Below, in pieces: positions 1 through 5,896 of a DNA stretch of 5,896 nt. The stretch covers positions 1 through 5,896 of the forward strand of contig CANPET010000116.1 in the NCBI GenBank assembly GCA_947573465.1. Direction: 5' to 3'. Below the pieces are notes generated by a model. It saw only the letters and a program-made list of their open reading frames with translations. It did not search any database and had not been told where the DNA came from. A program made the translations under genes and the position numbers. Position 1 is the stretch's first letter, and the number at the start of each line of letters is the position of its first letter. Source of the stretch: an uncultured Eubacterium sp. (GTDB taxonomy: Bacteria; Bacillota; Clostridia; Lachnospirales; Lachnospiraceae).

Positions 1-385
1 ATATCATGGATCCATATTTTTTAATTATGTTATTTTTAAACAGTGCTTTATTAATATCATTCACACTTTTTTCAGATTCATGGCTGCATGTATCTTTATC
101 GCAGACAATTTTTAGTTTTTTTATCTCTGTATATGTAGCATGGGTTACCAATACGATAAAAATTATACCTGTTAAAATTAATCCTAAAGCACCAACTCTA
201 TATAAAATTATGCTTATCGGTTTAAAATTTAAATAACTATAACTTTTCCCATATTTATCGTACACCACATGTGCTCTTGTCGTTTCTTCCGCAAGCATTA
301 GTGCAAACCCTTTTGATGCATATAATATTGAAAAAACAATATATAAAACAGTGTCAATCAATATAATAAAATTTTTCTTTTTCAT
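1..385 (-). CDS. Partial two-helix membrane protein (3' end beyond left edge)
   Basis: I do not recognise this protein. An ATG at 385-383 opens a frame that stays open for 128 codons to the left edge, so the C-terminus is missing. The N-terminus is MKKKN followed by a hydrophobic helix at about residues 6-31 (FIILIDTVLYIVF). A polar loop rich in charged and Tyr residues spans about 32-55. A second helix lies at about 57-83 (VGALGLILTGIIFIVLV). After that the chain turns hydrophilic and Lys-rich, with two cysteines at 95 and 100 (CDKDTC). The start overlaps the TGA of the upstream membrane gene as ATGA, and the purine-rich stretch before it (GAAGAAGAG) is a weak ribosome binding site, so translational coupling is likely. 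Very low GC and Ile/Lys/Asn-rich coding match its two upstream neighbours. The plus-strand frame over the same bases is a shadow. Confidence 0.72.
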   Translation of the reverse strand, partial: MKKKNFIILIDTVLYIVFSILYASKGFALMLAEETTRAHVVYDKYGKSYSYLNFKPISIILYRVGALGLILTGIIFIVLVTHATYTEIKKLKIVCDKDTCSHESEKSVNDINKALFKNNIIKKYGSMI

Positions 386-1146
386 TTTCTTTCTCTTCTT
401 CTAGCATTTTGTAATAACTTGATTATTATCTTTGTCTGTATAATATAACATATAATCGCTATTATAAGAATTGGCATAATCATATATAATGCTAATTCCT
501 CAAATTCTATATTCAACATTGGTATAAAAATTGTTTCCCAACATTCAATTTCTCTGTCCTTATCCACTGATGCTATAATCGATGGATACGAAAATATCCC
601 CCCTACTATCTGAATCGCTCCAATTACACTGCACATAAATACAAATATTTTATCATTATTTAATTTTGCAAATAAAATGCCTATTATCATTGCCATAAAC
701 AAAGCAACTAATAGTAATCTGTCTGTGGTATCATACCCTTGTATGTCAAACCAATGATATAGACATATCTCTTCTTTTGCAGACAAATCTATCTTCTTTC
801 CACTCTCAATGATTATGTTACAAACTATCGTTCCTAAAATATAAATTATGTCTGTAACAAAAATAAACGTTATTGTAAACATTGCAGAATAATAAAAGAA
901 GCTTTCCACAAAGAAAAAGATAATGAATATCATTACGATTCCTAATATAATAGAAATCCATGATGGTATGAGTACGAAACCGATTATGCTTCCAAAAATT
1001 ATTGCAGTGTATGTACACATCATAAAAGATAATATTTTCCTCGGAATCTTTATGGCAAAGAGACACAAAGTTACCCCCAATAAAAGACCTATAACTTTCA
1101 TAAATCCAATAATATCTAATTTATACAAAAATATGAGTATCTCCAT
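382..1146 (-). CDS. Seven-helix integral membrane protein, function unknown
   Basis: This 254-residue protein is mostly hydrophobic. I count seven likely transmembrane segments at about 12-32, 38-60, 64-81, 87-113, 143-160, 167-188 and 219-237. A hydrophilic loop at about 114-142 contains acidic residues and HWFDIQGYD. A second loop at about 189-218 is rich in Asp and Glu. The C-terminal tail is strongly basic (RRRERK) and probably cytoplasmic by the positive-inside rule. Seven helices without a large soluble domain recall TMEM198/DUF4203-like proteins, but I see no diagnostic motif and offer that only as a possibility. An AAAGGA site 5 nt upstream supports the first ATG over the internal Met16. 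The gene follows the RsiV-like gene by 47 bp and overlaps the next membrane gene by 4 bp, so the three probably share a transcript. Confidence 0.85.
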   Translation of the reverse strand: MEILIFLYKLDIIGFMKVIGLLLGVTLCLFAIKIPRKILSFMMCTYTAIIFGSIIGFVLIPSWISIILGIVMIFIIFFFVESFFYYSAMFTITFIFVTDIIYILGTIVCNIIIESGKKIDLSAKEEICLYHWFDIQGYDTTDRLLLVALFMAMIIGILFAKLNNDKIFVFMCSVIGAIQIVGGIFSYPSIIASVDKDREIECWETIFIPMLNIEFEELALYMIMPILIIAIICYIIQTKIIIKLLQNARRRERK

Positions 1147-1151
1147 ACAAA

Positions 1152-1157
1152 TCCTTT
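1152..1157 (-). promoter_or_regulatory. Ribosome binding site fixing the seven-helix protein start
   Basis: The minus strand reads AAAGGA, ending 5 nt before the ATG at 1146. The alternative in-frame Met16 has no comparable site at the right distance, so the longer form is preferred. Confidence 0.7.
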
Positions 1158-1193
1158 CGCTTTAGCCTAACTCCTACAAATATTTCTGGCAAT

Positions 1194-1850
1194 CTACTCT
1201 TTTTCCTCGTAAATACTATATCCACCACATGCATAAGGAACCTCAAAAATAATACCTATTTTATTATTTGCAAAGTAAAAACTATTGTTATCCATATCAT
1301 CCAATAATTCATCAATACTCTTATCTTCTAATACACCACCATCATTTTTTAACGATGTTTTTCTTTTTGTAACATGCGAAAAAGCTTTTTGTTCAAACAA
1401 TTTAATTCTTTCTTTGTAAGCATCTAAACTTATTATTTTCTCCGCTTCCAAATCTAGATTCACTGCAAATGCCGATATACATGGATGTGCTGTTTTTCTA
1501 TCATAGTAATCATATGTAAACAAAATGCTTAACTTTGTATTCGTTTTCGTTTCAATCGAATACTCAAATGTATGGAATCTACCACTAGACGATAATCTAT
1601 CTAATTGTCTTTTGACAGTATTAACCAATATTCCATTAAGTTTTTGCTGTTTATTCTTGTTCTTTGAGTAAACAATTTGGGGCATTTCTAAAGAAAATTT
1701 GTTAAACATAACCGTTTCTTTTTCTAAAAGATAATTATTATCTTCAACTTCCAAACTACTTTCTCCATTGATACTCAGATGAACTATTCCCACACTCATA
1801 CAAATAATTAATGCAATTAAGATTAATACTATGTATTTTTTCTTTTTCAT
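1194..1850 (-). CDS. Membrane-anchored RsiV/DUF3298-like extracytoplasmic protein
   Basis: This 218-residue protein starts MKKKK and has one hydrophobic helix at about 6-25, then a hydrophilic body predicted outside the cell. The body resembles the DUF4163/DUF3298 fold of RsiV and PdaC. PQIVYSKNKNKQQKLN at 57-72 fits the early strand and first helix. SILFTYDYYDRKTAHP at 108-123 fits the region that usually carries a conserved AHP. AVNLDLEAEKIISL at 129-142 fits the domain centre, and FYFANNKIGIIFEVPYACGG at 191-210 fits the C-terminal strand pair. Known relatives include an anti-sigma factor that binds lysozyme and a peptidoglycan deacetylase accessory domain. Here there is no cytoplasmic anti-sigma segment, since only five residues precede the helix, so a direct anti-sigma role is unlikely. 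Cys17 lies in LIIC, a poor lipobox with Ile at -1, so a signal anchor is more likely than a lipoprotein. The family call is by eye. Confidence 0.75.
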   Translation of the reverse strand: MKKKKYIVLILIALIICMSVGIVHLSINGESSLEVEDNNYLLEKETVMFNKFSLEMPQIVYSKNKNKQQKLNGILVNTVKRQLDRLSSSGRFHTFEYSIETKTNTKLSILFTYDYYDRKTAHPCISAFAVNLDLEAEKIISLDAYKERIKLFEQKAFSHVTKRKTSLKNDGGVLEDKSIDELLDDMDNNSFYFANNKIGIIFEVPYACGGYSIYEEKE

Positions 1851-1857
1851 AAATATG

Positions 1858-1865
1858 CCTTCCTT
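1858..1865 (-). promoter_or_regulatory. Strong ribosome binding site of the RsiV-like gene
   Basis: The minus strand reads AAGGAAGG, 7 nt before the ATG at 1850. It lies in a 52-bp AT-rich gap after the TPR gene. I found no convincing -35/-10 pair or terminator in that gap, so read-through from the right-hand genes is the simplest reading. Confidence 0.75.
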
Positions 1866-1902
1866 TTTATTTTTCTAACAAACGCATAAAAGCACTATTT
1901 TT

Positions 1903-2682
1903 TTAACTATTAATCTCTACAATGTATTCCTTCTGACACTTCCTGATATAATCAGACTCTTTTTCCTCATCCCAATCAGACTGAATCTCCACCTTTAATT
2001 TTATAATTTCTGCTCTTAAGCGGTTAATAATTGTATCTGTCACTCCGTATTTATCCTGGTCGATTCTTAATCTCTTGTTATTATCTGTGAGCAAATCACA
2101 CATAATCACAGACTCCAGTGATTCATTCGCTTTATTTAAACGATATGCACACCGAAAGGCTGCTGCTGCCTGTTCATATTCAAACAGTCTTGCATATGCT
2201 ACACCTAAATTATTATAAACGTCACCATAAAACCGCTCCGGCAATTCATTATTAATTGCCTTGCTGAGAATATTATTATAATAATTGATTGCCATATTGT
2301 ATTTTTCTGTATCCATTAGAATATCAGCCTTTGCTTTCCAGCGTTCTGCTGACGTTTTTGAACAGAGAGCCTCCAGATGATTTTCCAATTTCTCTGCTAA
2401 CTTATCTGTGTAGTACTCTGAGTTCTTAATTACAAATGCAATCTTTTCCCCAAGTTCTCCTCCATTGGCAATAATCTGTCTGATGCCTGCTGCAATGTGG
2501 GTCTGCTGTAATTCCTTGTCTATATACTCTATCAATTCTTCACTAAAAAACTTGTCATCAATTAAATACAGATAATTGTACAAATAATAACTTATCTCTT
2601 CTATAGAATAGATATTTTTGTTCACTTCTTTTATGTAATAAGGCTTATCTGAATGCATTGTACATAATCTAATATAATTCAT
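1903..2682 (-). CDS. TPR protein of the DUF5717/Hsp70-like locus
   Basis: This 259-residue cytosolic protein has no signal peptide or membrane helix. The N-terminal part (1-105) is helical and Tyr-rich, with a pattern (YSIEEISYYLYNY, then a DDKFFSEELIEYI helix) that I recall from Lachnospiraceae TPR proteins beside DUF5717 genes. Two TPR-like units follow. The first is at about 112-142, with the signature Lys/Ala-rich A helix and YNMAINYYNNIL B helix. The second is at about 152-186 and is a better match (YNNLGVAYARLFEYEQAAAAFRCAY). A charged segment at about 218-250 may form a short coiled coil. TPR domains bind peptides or partner proteins, and Hsp70 systems often use TPR co-factors, so the neighbouring Hsp70-like protein is the obvious candidate partner (inference). 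A GGAG site 5 nt before the ATG supports the start. A 62-bp gap with a hairpin separates it from the Hsp70-like gene. Confidence 0.87.
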   Translation of the reverse strand: MNYIRLCTMHSDKPYYIKEVNKNIYSIEEISYYLYNYLYLIDDKFFSEELIEYIDKELQQTHIAAGIRQIIANGGELGEKIAFVIKNSEYYTDKLAEKLENHLEALCSKTSAERWKAKADILMDTEKYNMAINYYNNILSKAINNELPERFYGDVYNNLGVAYARLFEYEQAAAAFRCAYRLNKANESLESVIMCDLLTDNNKRLRIDQDKYGVTDTIINRLRAEIIKLKVEIQSDWDEEKESDYIRKCQKEYIVEINS

Positions 2683-2687
2683 AATAT

Positions 2688-2691
2688 CTCC
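2688..2691 (-). promoter_or_regulatory. Ribosome binding site of the TPR gene
   Basis: The minus strand reads TGGAGATATTATG, giving a GGAG core 5 nt before the start codon at 2682. Confidence 0.65.
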
Positions 2692-2706
2692 ATTCTGCCA
2701 TTTCCC

Positions 2707-2739
2707 GATAAAGAAAACCTGCTGTCTCTTTTCTCTATC
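2707..2739 (-). repeat. Intergenic inverted repeat (mRNA hairpin) between Hsp70-like and TPR genes
   Basis: On the minus-strand transcript GATAGAGAAAA (2739-2729) can pair with TTTTCTTTATC (2717-2707). This gives an 11-bp stem with one G-U pair around an 11-nt loop. The 3' side is followed by GGGAAATGG rather than a U-run, so it is not an intrinsic terminator for this operon. It lies 5 nt after the Hsp70-like stop and about 24 nt before the TPR start. It could protect or mark an mRNA end and set unequal expression of the two genes. The stem is AT-rich and therefore only moderately stable. Confidence 0.4.
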
Positions 2740-2744
2740 ATTTT

Positions 2745-3980
2745 TTACTGCAATGTAATTTCCCTAGTCAGTATCATCCCTGAACTTTTAAAAAACTCAC
2801 CAAAACCTAAATCGCTGATTTTTATTTCAAATTTATTTTCATCTGTGTATTTGAAATCCACCTGAATCCGTGTAGTGTTTGGTTCTCTCTTTGGAAATTC
2901 TCTTAAATCCATTTTAAAAGTCTCATTGGTATGTGTAATCAAATCCTGTATTTCAAAGACCGCCTGCGTGGGTTTTTCCATAATACACTCAATTGTCGAA
3001 CGGGCATTATACCAGTAGTCTCCAATATTGGAAAGAATGATATTACTGTCCTTTCCTTTGTACTCTAAAGCCATCGTAATCTTCACTCTGGTTCTTCCTT
3101 TACATGAAATTAAATACTTATCCAGCATAGAAGGTAAAAAAGTCTCCTTAGCTCCGTAAGCTGCTCCTTTTACAATTAAGTTATTACCTTTAAAAACTCG
3201 TCTGTTTCTGCATATCAGCTGTAATGTTTTCTGCCATCCGTCTTTGTAAAAACCTTCGCCGGATAAATAAACACCTGACACGACATGCTCCTTTAACAGT
3301 TCTTCCAGATAATCAGACAAAATCTGATCCGCTGCCCTGACATCTTTTTCTACCATTTCCAAATTAAGCATCTGGCTTAAGTCCTCCACTGCAACATCTG
3401 CTACATGTGGTTCTTTTCCTTTAATTACTTCCAAACGCCTGCAGATAAACTGATGTCTGTTCAACTCTAAAAACAACACTTTATTAATCCAGATATCCTT
3501 GTTCTGATTCAATGTATAATATACAAAACTTTCAGAATGGCTGATAATTTTCACTTCCTCATCTCCATAGCCAAGTCCTGCTAAAACTTCTGTTATTCCT
3601 TTCAGTATCGCAGGATTTATCTCTTCAACTGTAACTAATATATTTTTGATTAATCTGCCATTTCCCTCATTAATTGCCAGTTTCAGCAAATAAGAAAAGA
3701 ATACCATCATTACCTGATGCAGTTCTTCCTTGTCGATATCTTCTTGAAATAAAAATGGTAAATCCCTATATACCTTACTGTTTGCAAGCCGCTCTTTATT
3801 GACCGCTTCATCCCCTGCGGACCATTCATTTAAATCACTGTTATAGCAGACCACTGCCGGTATCAGATAGTTGTCCGCAGTCCCCATGCTGATAGACTGT
3901 GGATTACCTTTATTGTCAATATATGCTAACTGTGCATAATCTCTGGAAAAATCAATTCCAAGTATCATCTCTTTTGCCAA
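2745..3980 (-). CDS. Hsp70/actin-fold protein with C-terminal beta domain (DUF5716-type)
   Basis: This 411-residue cytosolic protein has the Hsp70 ATPase layout in order. The phosphate-1 strand pair is ILGIDFSRDYAQLAYID at 6-22. PAVVCYN...GDEAV at 41-60 matches the Hsp70 PSVVxF...G..A segment. ILVTVEEI at 114-121 takes the place of VITVPAYF. IISHSESFVYYTL at 145-157 is the connect region. VLFLELNRHQFICRRL at 168-183 is phosphate-2, and VYLSGEGF at 237-244 with IVKGAAYGA at 269-277 is the adenosine region. Residues from about 290 form a beta-rich C-terminal domain in place of a normal substrate-binding domain with a helical lid. Total length is well below DnaK (about 640). Asp10 is kept, but the GTT, DLGGGT and Glu171-equivalent positions are replaced, so hydrolysis may be lost or altered. 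It lies 32 bp after the DUF5717 gene. The start codon is TTG, chosen because AAAGGAGGG sits 7 nt upstream. The DUF5716 name is recalled from context. Confidence 0.88.
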   Translation of the reverse strand: MAKEMILGIDFSRDYAQLAYIDNKGNPQSISMGTADNYLIPAVVCYNSDLNEWSAGDEAVNKERLANSKVYRDLPFLFQEDIDKEELHQVMMVFFSYLLKLAINEGNGRLIKNILVTVEEINPAILKGITEVLAGLGYGDEEVKIISHSESFVYYTLNQNKDIWINKVLFLELNRHQFICRRLEVIKGKEPHVADVAVEDLSQMLNLEMVEKDVRAADQILSDYLEELLKEHVVSGVYLSGEGFYKDGWQKTLQLICRNRRVFKGNNLIVKGAAYGAKETFLPSMLDKYLISCKGRTRVKITMALEYKGKDSNIILSNIGDYWYNARSTIECIMEKPTQAVFEIQDLITHTNETFKMDLREFPKREPNTTRIQVDFKYTDENKFEIKISDLGFGEFFKSSGMILTREITLQ

Positions 3981-3987
3981 TGTTTTT

Positions 3988-3996
3988 CCCTCCTTT
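3988..3996 (-). promoter_or_regulatory. Near-perfect Shine-Dalgarno that selects a TTG start
   Basis: The minus strand reads AAAGGAGGG, then 7 nt, then TTG at 3980. The first in-frame ATG (3968) would be about 19 nt from this site, too far for efficient initiation, so the TTG is the likely start and adds MAKE to the N-terminus. Confidence 0.8.
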
Positions 3997-4012
3997 TAAA
4001 ATCAGTGTTCTT

Positions 4013-5896
4013 CTAAAGTAATTTAAATACCTTACGTCCGGCATTTTTATATAATTCATAAGACTGCATCATCTCTCTGGCTGCCTCATCCCGTCCAACA
4101 TCTTTACAAATCATCATACCGTTAATCATTCCGAACCGGCTTTCATCATTGTATGTATTTTTTTCTGTAATCCGGATAGAAGAATTATCGACTACCTTTC
4201 CATATGGGAATTCATCTGAATATTCTGTAATACTATAGTCAATCTTCTCACCATAGAACATAATGATATTCTTTGTAAAAATTCCCTGATAAATACTTTT
4301 CATTTCTTCTGTTATTTCTTTACTCTTCCCAAAAGTATTCTGTATTCTGTATGTGATATTCACCCTGTGCTTTGGATTAGTTCTATAATCAATAATCGTT
4401 TTGTCTACCAAATCAAACGGAATTTTAAACCACTTGTTAAATTTCTTATAAAATTCGAAAATGATGCCCTCTTTTACCAGCCCGTCAATAAGCACGTCAC
4501 ATATCTTTATCTGTCTCTCTGTCAGTTCTTCTCTCTTTGATAGTTCCTCGACAAATGCAATCTTACAGATAAGTGGTGTGACCAGTCCATTATCGTATTC
4601 CTGTTCTAATATCTCCCAGATAATATTTGGACACTGGACTCTTTTAATAAAGTAATTATATGTTACATATGTATAAAATCCCTTGCGAATGACAGTTGCC
4701 GTAGATCCTTTCAGATAGGACTCATAAATGTCATAAATTTTATCCTCTGTATTCCCTTCAAAAACATACTGCACCAGCAATCGTTCTGCTAATGTATTGT
4801 CTTCTAATCCTTTTGCCTTCATCGCAAGGTATAACTGATACAATTCCAATGTTCCTGTACCATAGTATTTTCCAAGATATAGTAAAACTTTATCCTCTCT
4901 ACAGCCATTTCTGAAAATTTCTGCACACATCTCTGTGACGATTTCATTATCCTGATATTCTTCCAAATCAACATAATACAAACAGATTTTTTCCAACAGC
5001 TGACGTCTGATATTTCCATATCCATATTTTTCTATATATGGATAAACAGTATCCAAAAGATTTTTTTGTATTAAAATCTCAATCACTTTCACTCTTGACT
5101 GCATGGAAAGTTCTTCCATATCCAACTGTAGAATAAAACTATCCATATCTCCCTGGTCAAAACCTTTATAGTAGTAACTTACAATAAATTCTTTCAAACT
5201 CCATCTGAATTGTTCTGTCAATTTATCAGACTCTGCTATTTCTTTTAACTGCACTGCTTTTCCGGGATAATCCGCCGGTGCTTCCATCACACTTTCTAAC
5301 TGCATTAACTTCGTCATGAGATTGCTTCCCTCATTCGTTATATTTGCACGGACCTCCATCTTCTCCAGTTCATATCTGATATCAGCCAGTATTCTTCCCT
5401 GTCTATCCATAAAAACAATAATCGGTTCTGCCGTATACAAATTGATATATGCTTCCCTGTTAATAAACGGAACAGACTGAATGATATCTACCTCTTTGTG
5501 AGACACAATGACACTATTTACATTCTCATTATTTACGGTAATGCGATAAGTGTGCAGAATCTCCGGCATATATCTTGAGAGTTCTCCTTCAAGAAAACTG
5601 TCCGTTAATACATGGGAATAAATTTTACTCAGATGAATATTATTATTTCCCTGCAATAACTGCTCCGTAACATACTTTTCCAAACCACTGTGATACTTAG
5701 CATATAACTCATCCTGCATGCTTATATTTTCAATCATATTCGCATAGAAATAATCCTTGTTATACATCAGAGTATCTGTTCCATAAGAAAAATATTTGTA
5801 TGCCGCCTTATCTAACGGAGCATAACTACCGGTATCTATAGAATAAATATAATATTCATAAAGGTTTGTAATTTTTAACTCTCTCTCAACACCTTT
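4013..5896 (-). CDS. DUF5717-family large protein, C-terminal part (5' end beyond right edge)
   Basis: The frame runs unbroken from the TAG at 4015-4013 to the right edge, giving 627 visible residues. The ATG at 5767 is internal: 43 further in-frame codons precede it, with family-like sequence such as ITNLYEYYIYSI, and there is no ribosome binding site at that ATG. Visible residues 1 to about 190 look mixed alpha/beta. About 190 to 500 is a run of amphipathic helices, probably an alpha-solenoid (for example RRQLLEKICLYYVDLEEY). The last 125 or so (from DYRTNPKHRV, bases 4390-4013) look beta-rich and end in ELYKNAGRKVFKLL. No signal peptide, membrane helix or catalytic motif is visible in this part. 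I recall DUF5717 proteins as about 1,100 residues or more with separate N- and C-terminal families and no known function. It sits 32 bp upstream of the Hsp70-like gene and probably heads or continues the operon. Confidence 0.85.
   Translation of the reverse strand, partial: KGVERELKITNLYEYYIYSIDTGSYAPLDKAAYKYFSYGTDTLMYNKDYFYANMIENISMQDELYAKYHSGLEKYVTEQLLQGNNNIHLSKIYSHVLTDSFLEGELSRYMPEILHTYRITVNNENVNSVIVSHKEVDIIQSVPFINREAYINLYTAEPIIVFMDRQGRILADIRYELEKMEVRANITNEGSNLMTKLMQLESVMEAPADYPGKAVQLKEIAESDKLTEQFRWSLKEFIVSYYYKGFDQGDMDSFILQLDMEELSMQSRVKVIEILIQKNLLDTVYPYIEKYGYGNIRRQLLEKICLYYVDLEEYQDNEIVTEMCAEIFRNGCREDKVLLYLGKYYGTGTLELYQLYLAMKAKGLEDNTLAERLLVQYVFEGNTEDKIYDIYESYLKGSTATVIRKGFYTYVTYNYFIKRVQCPNIIWEILEQEYDNGLVTPLICKIAFVEELSKREELTERQIKICDVLIDGLVKEGIIFEFYKKFNKWFKIPFDLVDKTIIDYRTNPKHRVNITYRIQNTFGKSKEITEEMKSIYQGIFTKNIIMFYGEKIDYSITEYSDEFPYGKVVDNSSIRITEKNTYNDESRFGMINGMMICKDVGRDEAAREMMQSYELYKNAGRKVFKLL

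Noticed and set aside
6..236. Plus-strand open frame of 76 codons
   Set aside because: It lies antisense to the partial membrane gene, has no good ribosome binding site, and its hydrophobicity follows from the AT-rich opposite strand.
923..1165. Plus-strand frame of 80 codons, and a minus-strand frame at 818-1066
   Set aside because: Both overlap the well-supported seven-helix membrane gene in other frames and have no start context or recognisable sequence.
1161..1170. Small palindrome TTAGGCTAA upstream of the seven-helix gene
   Set aside because: It has only four paired bases per arm and a single central base, too short to suggest an operator.
1800..1850. Lipobox at Cys17 of the RsiV-like protein
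   Set aside because: The sequence LIIC has Ile at -1, where Ala, Gly or Ser is expected, so a signal anchor is the better reading.
2707..2747. Plus-strand terminator reading of the intergenic hairpin (stem then TTTTTT)
   Set aside because: On the plus strand the G-U pair becomes an A-C mismatch, the stem is AT-rich, and no plus-strand gene lies upstream to be terminated.
4461..5025. Short frames at 4461-4655 (plus) and 4819-5025 (minus)
   Set aside because: Both are contained in the long DUF5717 frame, which has family-like sequence throughout.
5019..5044. Perfect 9-bp inverted repeat TATCCATAT / ATATGGATA with an 8-nt spacer
   Set aside because: It lies inside the DUF5717 coding region and encodes a Tyr-rich stretch (YPYIEKYGYG). 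An AT-rich palindrome of this size is expected by chance and there is no gene start beside it.

Overview
The window looks like a chromosomal segment from an AT-rich, Gram-positive anaerobe of the Clostridia, most likely Lachnospiraceae. The pointers are low GC, strong AGGAGG-type ribosome binding sites, and a DUF5717 / Hsp70-like (DUF5716-type) / TPR gene trio that I recall from Lachnospiraceae genomes. The family names come from memory and reading by eye, not from a search.

All six genes lie on the minus strand and are transcribed from high to low coordinates. The right part (5896 to 1903) holds the trio. First comes the C-terminal 627 residues of a large DUF5717-family protein, cut by the right edge. 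Next is a 411-residue Hsp70/actin-fold protein that starts with TTG and has degenerate nucleotide-binding motifs. Last is a 259-residue TPR protein with a possible C-terminal coiled coil. Gaps are 32 and 62 bp with no intrinsic terminator on the coding strand, so an operon is likely. The second gap holds an 11-bp hairpin.

The left part (1850 to 1) is clearly more AT-rich. It holds an envelope-type set: a membrane-anchored RsiV/DUF3298-like extracytoplasmic protein, a seven-helix membrane protein, and a two-helix membrane protein cut by the left edge. The last two overlap by 4 bp (ATGA). The partial left gene has no stop inside the window and is easy to miss.

A working model, which is inference only, is that the trio forms a cytosolic chaperone-like or scaffold assembly. 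The left trio would be an envelope-sensing or secretion-related module, either co-transcribed with it or inserted downstream. I saw no rRNA, tRNA, CRISPR array, insertion sequence, integrase or convincing promoter. No gene-free stretch exceeds 62 bp.
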